In this document: piece after piece, positions 59,061 through 64,000 of the stretch | How the letters are laid out: every line of letters starts with the position of its first letter | How positions within the stretch are numbered: the stretch's first letter is position 1 | Position numbers and translations under genes: made by a program | Notes under the pieces: generated by a model | Told to the model about the DNA's origin: nothing | Databases searched by the model: none | The model's input: only the letters and a program-made list of their open reading frames with translations | Origin: Bordetella genomosp. 10 | GTDB lineage: Bacteria > Pseudomonadota > Gammaproteobacteria > Burkholderiales > Burkholderiaceae_B | Length of the DNA: 64,000 nt | Assembly: GCF_002261225.1 (NCBI RefSeq) | Contig: NZ_NEVM01000001.1 | Span: 1,674,001-1,738,000 of the forward strand | Direction: 5' to 3'

Positions 59061-59878
59061 AGGCTACGCATAATCGTTTCGACGTGCCGGACCAGGCCGC
59101 GCAGGCGCGGCCCGATGTCCAGTTCGAGTTGGCGCGGCGCCAGCCGGAAGGTCGGGATGCCGCAGTTGAAGGCCATCTGCACCTCGCCTTCGCCGCGTTG
59201 CAGGGCCACGCCCACGGCGCGCGAATCCTGGGTCAGGTCCTCGTCGGACAGGCAGAATCCATCGCGCCCATAGCGCACCAGGGCCTGGCGGATGCGTTCG
59301 CGCGTCGCGTTCCAGCCCTGCGGGTCGCGCGCCTTGATCTGCTGCAACACGTCCGCGCGCTCGGCCTCGGGCAGGGCGGCCAGGTAGGCGCGGCCCATGG
59401 CGGTGCGCGCCAGCGGGACGCGGGAGCCCAGGCCGACGATGACGGGGCTGCCCGACACGTCGCTGGCGCAGCTTTCGACATAGAGCATGGCCATGCCGTG
59501 CCGGATGCCGAGCGACACCACGCCTTGCACCTGGTTGGCCATCTCCTGCATCAGGGGCCGGGCGTAGCGGCGCACGCGCATATTGGCCAGCAGCGGATAG
59601 GCGGTGACCAGCACGGCGGATCCCAGGGAATAACGGGAATGGTCCGCGTGGTAGTTCAGGTAGCCCAGCCGCACCAGGGTATAGGTCAGGCGCGACACCG
59701 TGGCCTTGGAGAGGCCGGAGCGTTCGACCAGCTCCTGGTTGCCCAGCAGCGGTTCGCCGGCGTCGAAGCAGCGCAGCAGCGCCAGTCCGCGCGCCAGGGT
59801 CGAGGCGAACTGGGCGTCGCCGCTTTCCTCTTCCAGGCTGCGGCGGCGGTAGTCCAGGTCGCGGCGTTTGTTGACCAT
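59057..59878 (-). CDS. IclR-family regulator of the carboxylase operon
   Basis: A 273-residue IclR protein. The helix-turn-helix spans about residues 26-85 (ASTLARGLALLRCFDAGEPL, LLGNQELVERSGLSKATVSR). The effector domain has QVQGVVSLGIRHGMAMLYVE, RVPLARTAMGRAYLAALPEA and the end EGEVQMAFNCGIPTFRL, with PRLRGLVRHVE. It lies within the operon between the Bug gene and the CoA-transferase, and overlaps the latter by 4 bp. It differs from the IclR protein at 30257 and is not expected to read the same operators. Confidence 0.92.
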   Translation of the reverse strand: MVNKRRDLDYRRRSLEEESGDAQFASTLARGLALLRCFDAGEPLLGNQELVERSGLSKATVSRLTYTLVRLGYLNYHADHSRYSLGSAVLVTAYPLLANMRVRRYARPLMQEMANQVQGVVSLGIRHGMAMLYVESCASDVSGSPVIVGLGSRVPLARTAMGRAYLAALPEAERADVLQQIKARDPQGWNATRERIRQALVRYGRDGFCLSDEDLTQDSRAVGVALQRGEGEVQMAFNCGIPTFRLAPRQLELDIGPRLRGLVRHVETIMRSL

Positions 59879-59888
59879 GGTTGTCGCG

Positions 59889-60914
59889 CTATTTTTTGGC
59901 CAAGCCGAGGTCGGTCAATACGCTGCGGGTGGCGGCGAATTGCTCGTCCAGGTACGCGGCTTCGCCCGCGGCGTCCAGGTAATGGCTGCGCCATTGATTG
60001 TGCGCGAGAAAGGCCTGCCATTCGGGCGTGGACGTGACCGTGCGGATCGCGTGGTCCCAGAAGGCGACCTGTTCGGGCGTCATGCCCTTGGGGCCGATCA
60101 CGCCTTGCGACGACACCGAGACGACGTTCACGCCCTGTTCCTTCCAGGTGGGAATGCCGGACAACGGCCCTTGCAGGCGCTCGGGCGCGGCGATGGCGAG
60201 CACGCGGATCTTGCCGGTCTGCATGGGCGCCAGCAGGTTCGGCGTGGTCGCCGCGACGATGTTGACGTGGCCGCCCAGCAGCGCGGTCATGGAGTCGGCC
60301 GATGATTTGAAGGGCACGATCGTCAGTTTCGTGACGTCCACGCCCGCCGCCTTCAGGGGCCGGGCGATGCCGACGTGGATATGGTTGCCGATCGACGTCG
60401 CGATGGCGATGTTGGCCTGGCCCGGGTTCTTCTTCAGGGCGTTGACCAGGTCCATGGCCGTGTGCCAGGGCGAATCGGCGCGCACCACCACCGCGACGTT
60501 CTCGTCGAGCAGGTTCGCGATGGGCGTGTAGTCCGTGTACTTCTTGTTCAGCGATCCGATGATCTGGTCGTTGATCAGGGAGCTGGTCAAGGTCATCAGG
60601 TAGTTGCCGTCGCCCTGTTTCTGGTCCAGCACGTTCAGCGCGATCGCGGTGTTGCCGCCCGGGCGGTTGCTGACGATCATGTTCTCGACCAGGCCCTTCT
60701 GTTCCATCATCTGCACGAGCTTGCGCGCGGCCAGGTCCAGGGCGGCGCCCGGGCCGGCCGGCACGATGTATTCGGCGTGGTCCGGCTTCCAGGGCTTGGC
60801 CGGCGGGGCCGCCGCGCAGGTCGCCGCGCCCCACAGGCCGGCCGCCAGCAGGCAGGCGGCCATGGACATCCGCGGCCCCGTGCGCCGCCTCTTCTCGATA
60901 GTGCTGACCCTCAT
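59889..60914 (-). CDS. Bug-family (TctC-like) receptor of the carboxylase operon
   Basis: A 341-residue receptor. The signal region MSMAACLLAAGLWGAATCAA leads into KPDHAEYIVPAGPGAALDLA, VENMIVSNRPGGNTAIALNV and a variant of the usual VVENRxGAGG segment. The start at 60914 (MRVSTIEKRR) is followed by a second Met at residue 16 that could be the true start. The end SVLTDLGLAKK is complete. It is between the carboxyltransferase gene and the IclR gene, so it probably brings in the acid that this operon metabolises. Confidence 0.88.
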   Translation of the reverse strand: MRVSTIEKRRRTGPRMSMAACLLAAGLWGAATCAAAPPAKPWKPDHAEYIVPAGPGAALDLAARKLVQMMEQKGLVENMIVSNRPGGNTAIALNVLDQKQGDGNYLMTLTSSLINDQIIGSLNKKYTDYTPIANLLDENVAVVVRADSPWHTAMDLVNALKKNPGQANIAIATSIGNHIHVGIARPLKAAGVDVTKLTIVPFKSSADSMTALLGGHVNIVAATTPNLLAPMQTGKIRVLAIAAPERLQGPLSGIPTWKEQGVNVVSVSSQGVIGPKGMTPEQVAFWDHAIRTVTSTPEWQAFLAHNQWRSHYLDAAGEAAYLDEQFAATRSVLTDLGLAKK

Positions 60915-60969
60915 GCTTGTCTCCGCGGAAAGGTGTCCGGCTTGCCGGATCGTTGTAGTTGCGCGGGCG

Positions 60970-62529
60970 CTAGCGCATCGGGCGCGCGCGCGGACCCAGT
61001 TGCGTGGACGCGACCTCGTAGGCGTCCTCGACCCAATCGCATAGCAGGGCGCGGGTTTCGGAAGGCTGGATGATGTCCACGATGCCGAACTTCTCGGCGG
61101 TTCGGAATGGCGAGGCGAGCTTGCGGTAATAGGCTTCCAGTTCCTCGCGGCGCGCGTCCGGATCGGGCGCGGCCTCGATCTCGCGCCGGTAGGCGGCGGC
61201 GACGCCGCCCTCGATGGGGATGGAGCCCCATTGCGCGGAAGGCCAGGCGAAGCGGTGATTCAGGCTTTGCCCGGTCTCGCCGTATTTCGGGCCGTGCAGG
61301 CCGCCGCCGACGCCGAAGGCGCGGCGGATGACGATGGAGACCCAGGGCACCGCGGCCTGTTCGATGGCGCCCGCGGCGCGGTAGACCAGCGGCACGGTGC
61401 CGGCGGCCTCGGCGTCCGGGCCGATCATCAGTCCGGGCTGGTCGACGAAGTTGACGATGGGCAGGTGGAAGGTATCGCACAGGTCGACGAAGCGCTCCAT
61501 CTTCGCCGCCGACTGGTGCGTCATGGCGCCGCCCGAGATCATGGGATCGTTGGCCATCACGCCCACCGGATAGCCGTTGAGCCGGGCGAAGCAGGTCAGG
61601 GTCGAGCCGCCGTAGGCGCGCGCCATTTCGAACAGGTCGCCGTGGTCGAACACCCGCTTGAGAATCTCGCGCACCGCGTAGGGCTTGCGGCGGTTCTCCG
61701 GGATGGCCTCGTTCAACTGGACGTCGGCGCGCGCGGGGTCGTCGTCGCAGGCGATGACCGGGGGCACGCGCCACACGTTGCGCGGCAGGAAGGACAGGAA
61801 GCGCCGGATCTGCTGGAAGGCTTCCTGCTCGGTCTTGGCCACGTTGGACACGGTGCCGCCTCGCGCGGCGATCCTGGCGCCGCCGAGTTCGTCCTTGTGC
61901 AGCGTCATGCTCAAACCCTGGCGCACGACCGGCGGCCCGGCCGCGAAGATCTGGCTGATGCCGTCGACCATCACCGAGAAATGCGAGGCCGAGACCTTGA
62001 CCGCGCCCAGTCCCGCGCACGCGCCCAGCGCCACGCCGACGACGGGCACGGTGCTCAGCAGGGGAATGACCGGCCAGGTGGAATAGCCGGGGATCTTGGT
62101 CGCCTGCTGCTGCTCCAGCAGGCGCACGCTGCCGCCGGCGGTGTCGACCAGCCTGACCAGCGGCATGTGCAGTTGATGGGCCATGCGTTCCGCATATACC
62201 CACTTGTCGGCCACGGCGGATTCGCTCGAGCCGGCGGCGATGGTGTAGTCGTCGCCCGCCACCATCACCTTGCCGCCGTCGATCCGGCCGTTGCCGATGA
62301 CCGAGTTGGACGGCTGGAGCCGGACCAGGTCGCCGTCGGCGGTGTATTTCGCCTTGCCGGCCAGGGTGCCGAACTCGCGAAACGTGCCCGGGTCGAGCAG
62401 GGCGTCGATCCGTTCCCGGACCGTGAGCTTGCCGCGCGCGTGCTGTTTGTCCACGCCTTCCGGGCCGCCCATGCCGCGCGCCTGTTCGCGTCTCAGCGCC
62501 AGTTCTTCGTACGCCTGCTCCCATGCCAT
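60970..62529 (-). CDS. Carboxyltransferase subunit of an acyl-CoA carboxylase
   Basis: A 519-residue beta-type carboxyltransferase of propionyl-, methylcrotonyl- or geranyl-CoA carboxylases. Features: HARGKLTVRERIDALLDPGT, GGKVMVAGDDYTIAAGSSES, LVRLVDTAGGSVRL, CFARLNGYPVGVMANDPMIS and NFVDQPGLMIGPDAEAAGTV with VIRRAFGVGGG. It joins the carboxyl group to the acyl-CoA. It heads the leftward operon of six genes ending with the biotin carrier. The acyl substrate is not deducible from sequence by eye. Confidence 0.92.
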   Translation of the reverse strand: MAWEQAYEELALRREQARGMGGPEGVDKQHARGKLTVRERIDALLDPGTFREFGTLAGKAKYTADGDLVRLQPSNSVIGNGRIDGGKVMVAGDDYTIAAGSSESAVADKWVYAERMAHQLHMPLVRLVDTAGGSVRLLEQQQATKIPGYSTWPVIPLLSTVPVVGVALGACAGLGAVKVSASHFSVMVDGISQIFAAGPPVVRQGLSMTLHKDELGGARIAARGGTVSNVAKTEQEAFQQIRRFLSFLPRNVWRVPPVIACDDDPARADVQLNEAIPENRRKPYAVREILKRVFDHGDLFEMARAYGGSTLTCFARLNGYPVGVMANDPMISGGAMTHQSAAKMERFVDLCDTFHLPIVNFVDQPGLMIGPDAEAAGTVPLVYRAAGAIEQAAVPWVSIVIRRAFGVGGGLHGPKYGETGQSLNHRFAWPSAQWGSIPIEGGVAAAYRREIEAAPDPDARREELEAYYRKLASPFRTAEKFGIVDIIQPSETRALLCDWVEDAYEVASTQLGPRARPMR

Positions 62530-62599
62530 GTCTCGCTCCTGTTTCCAGGCATTATGCGAGGGACGGCAAATCCGGGTCGCGAAAATCGCTCAAATTCCG

Positions 62600-62615
62600 G
62601 CATTCGAAATAATGC
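62600..62615. promoter_or_regulatory. Inverted repeat upstream of the carboxylase operon
   Basis: GCATT-CGAAAT-AATGC is a short inverted repeat (5 bp, 6-bp spacer) about 70 bp upstream of the carboxyltransferase ATG; GCATTATGC (62549-62557) occurs closer to the start. They could bind the operon's IclR protein, but the match is short. Low-confidence call. Confidence 0.3.
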
Positions 62616-62672
62616 GGCGCAGCATGGGCGGGGAGGGCAGCGGTCGCCCGAGGTCATTTCTTCTGCCGGCGG

Positions 62673-64000
62673 CTATTGCAGCTCCAGGCCGATGTTCTGC
62701 GACGCCTCCACATTCCCCGCGACCGCATAGAACAATTCGCCGGGCAGGGGCTCGCCCAGGAAACGGCCTTGCAGCACCTGGCAGCCGAGCCCGGCCAGGA
62801 TCGCCTGTTGCATGGGCGTCTCCACCCCTTCCGCCACCACGTTCATGCGCATCACTTTGCCCAGCGCGATGATGGCCTCGAGCACGGTGGTGTCCGCCGG
62901 GTCTTGCGCCAGCGCCGCCACCAGGGCGGGGTCGATTTTCAGCTCGGCGGCGCAAATCCGCTTCAGGTAGGCCAGGCTGGCGTGGCCGGCGCCGAAATGA
63001 TCGATGGAAATATTCACGTCCATCCCGGCGAGGCGATTCAGGATCGCGGCGCTGGCCTCCGCGTCGCGCATCGCGGTGGCTTCCGTCACTTCCAGGGTGA
63101 GGCTGCCCGGCCGCAAGGCATGGCGCCGCAGGGCGTCCCGCACGGCATCGACCAGCCCGGCATGAAAGAACTGCAGCGGCGACACGTTGACGGCGACGGT
63201 GCATTCCCCGTGGCCCAGCGCGTGCCAGCGGGCCGCTTGCCGGCAGGCCTCGTCCAGTACCCACGTGCCGATCGGCACCATCAGGCCGGACTTCTCGGCC
63301 AGGGGGATGAATACCTCCGGCGGCACGAAACCCCGCTCCGGATGGCGCCAGCGCAGCAGCGCTTCGGCGCCGACGACGGCGCCGGCGGAGGCGAGGAACT
63401 GGGGCTGGTAATGCAGTTCGAACTCGCGCCGGTCCAGGGCCACGTGCAGTTCCTCGACCATGGCGAGCTGGTCCTGCACGTCCGCATTCATCGTGGCGTC
63501 GTAGAAGCGGTAATTGTTCTTCCCTTGCTGCTTGGCGTGGTACATCGCGGTGTCGGCGCTGGTCATCAGCGCGTGCCGCGTCGTGCCGTTGCTCGGGTAG
63601 ATCGAGATTCCGATGCTGGCCGTGACGCGCAGTTCATGGTCGGCGATCTCGATGGGCTGGTCGATCGCGTGTATCAGTTTATGGGCGACGATCGCGGCGT
63701 CCTGGGGTTCGCGGATCTCGACGACGAGAACGAACTCGTCGCCGCCGACGCGGGCGACGGTATCCTGGCGCCGCACCGAGTCGCTGATGCGGCGGGCGAT
63801 GGCGATCAGCAGTTGGTCCCCGGCATGGTGGCCGCGGGCGTCGTTCACCGCCTTGAAGTCGTCGAGGTCGAGAAACATCAAGGCAAAGTGATCGCCGTTG
63901 CGTTTCGCCCTTTCCATGGTCTGCTTCAACCTGCCTTCCAGCAGCAGGCGGTTCGGCAGGCCGATCAGCGTATCGTGCATGGCCAGGCCGGCCAGCCTCC
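62673..64000 (-). CDS. GGDEF-EAL cyclic-di-GMP protein, C-terminal part
   Basis: The frame is open to the end of the window, so the N-terminus is missing; 441 residues are visible. A GGDEF domain (LMFLDLDDFKAVNDARGHHA, VARVGGDEFVLV) has an intact GGDEF motif, with an RxxD inhibitory site (RRQD) five residues before it. The EAL domain follows (VVGAEALLRWRHPERG, AVNVSPLQFFHA, LEVTEA, LKIDPALVAA, VVAEGVETPMQQ). The canonical DDFGTG reads DHFGAG, so one metal-binding Asp is replaced by His and EAL activity may be weakened or lost. Sensory domains would be upstream, outside the window. Confidence 0.92.
   Translation of the reverse strand, partial: RLAGLAMHDTLIGLPNRLLLEGRLKQTMERAKRNGDHFALMFLDLDDFKAVNDARGHHAGDQLLIAIARRISDSVRRQDTVARVGGDEFVLVVEIREPQDAAIVAHKLIHAIDQPIEIADHELRVTASIGISIYPSNGTTRHALMTSADTAMYHAKQQGKNNYRFYDATMNADVQDQLAMVEELHVALDRREFELHYQPQFLASAGAVVGAEALLRWRHPERGFVPPEVFIPLAEKSGLMVPIGTWVLDEACRQAARWHALGHGECTVAVNVSPLQFFHAGLVDAVRDALRRHALRPGSLTLEVTEATAMRDAEASAAILNRLAGMDVNISIDHFGAGHASLAYLKRICAAELKIDPALVAALAQDPADTTVLEAIIALGKVMRMNVVAEGVETPMQQAILAGLGCQVLQGRFLGEPLPGELFYAVAGNVEASQNIGLELQ

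Noticed and set aside
56086..59273. Very long frames (over 950 codons) on both strands across the carboxylase operon
   Set aside because: The minus-strand one is out of frame with the biotin carboxylase and CoA-transferase genes, and the plus-strand one is antisense. Both are GC-driven shadows.
1..64000. CRISPR arrays, rRNA, tRNA and insertion sequences
   Set aside because: None was recognised: no regularly spaced repeats with unique spacers, no transposase motifs and no obvious tRNA cloverleaf.

Overview
The window looks like a piece of a high-GC betaproteobacterial chromosome, most likely from the Bordetella/Achromobacter group (Alcaligenaceae). The basis is nine periplasmic Bug-type (TctC-like) receptors in 64 kb, four MmgE/PrpD proteins, three CaiB-type CoA-transferases, several IclR/LysR/GntR regulators, and a GC-rich tandem repeat of a kind I associate from memory with this family. 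This is inference from gene content; no rRNA or tRNA gene is present to confirm it.

Region 1 (1-11.4 kb) is the right end of an integrative conjugative element of Tn4371 type. It holds the 3' part of the coupling protein gene traG, a CopG-like gene, and trbBCDEJ(K)LFGI, mostly coupled by 4-bp ATGA overlaps. The module ends with a DUF2274 gene broken by a one-base frameshift, then a strong hairpin. The element seems to end inside the 3' end of a Bug receptor gene, whose last residues and stop codon appear to be supplied by the element.

Region 2 (11.4-18.1 kb) is chromosomal. It holds a Bug receptor and an FMN-dependent 2-hydroxyacid dehydrogenase with a divergent LysR regulator, a TehB methyltransferase, a VOC-fold protein, and a thiolase-like/DUF35 pair in which both partners have lost hallmark cysteines.

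Region 3 (18.1-43.1 kb) is a large catabolic island for an unidentified carboxylic acid. A leftward operon (27.5 to 18.2 kb) encodes MmgE/PrpD, two CoA-transferases, enoyl-CoA hydratase, a second MmgE/PrpD, a 2-hydroxyacid dehydrogenase and two Bug receptors. In the middle are an enolase-superfamily enzyme, a PrpF-family isomerase and an IclR regulator. A rightward operon (32.4 to 39.6 kb) encodes three Bug receptors, an acyl-CoA dehydrogenase, a degenerate iron-alcohol-dehydrogenase homologue and another MmgE/PrpD. Five copies of a 16-bp motif, approximately TTCCCACATCGTGGAA, lie in the two divergent promoter regions and at the iclR start codon, suggesting that one IclR protein controls the whole island. 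A leftward group (43.1 to 39.6 kb) adds a fourth MmgE/PrpD and two more Bug receptors.

Region 4 (43.3-49 kb) is a leftward ABC-importer operon of polyamine/iron type: binding protein, a fused two-domain permease, ATPase, a GntR/FCD regulator and a 2-hydroxyacid dehydrogenase. Three helically phased GGCATGC boxes lie upstream. Region 5 (49.2-53.4 kb) is a FecI-FecR-TonB receptor cell-surface signalling system behind a Fur-like box. Region 6 (53.5-56 kb) is a modA-modB-modD locus without modC, with an 81-bp tandem repeat at the modA 5' end. Region 7 (56.1-62.5 kb) is a leftward operon for a split biotin-dependent acyl-CoA carboxylase with a CoA-transferase, a Bug receptor and its own IclR regulator. 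The window ends inside a GGDEF-EAL gene whose EAL domain carries a substitution in a metal-binding motif.

No rRNA, tRNA, CRISPR array or insertion sequence was recognised.
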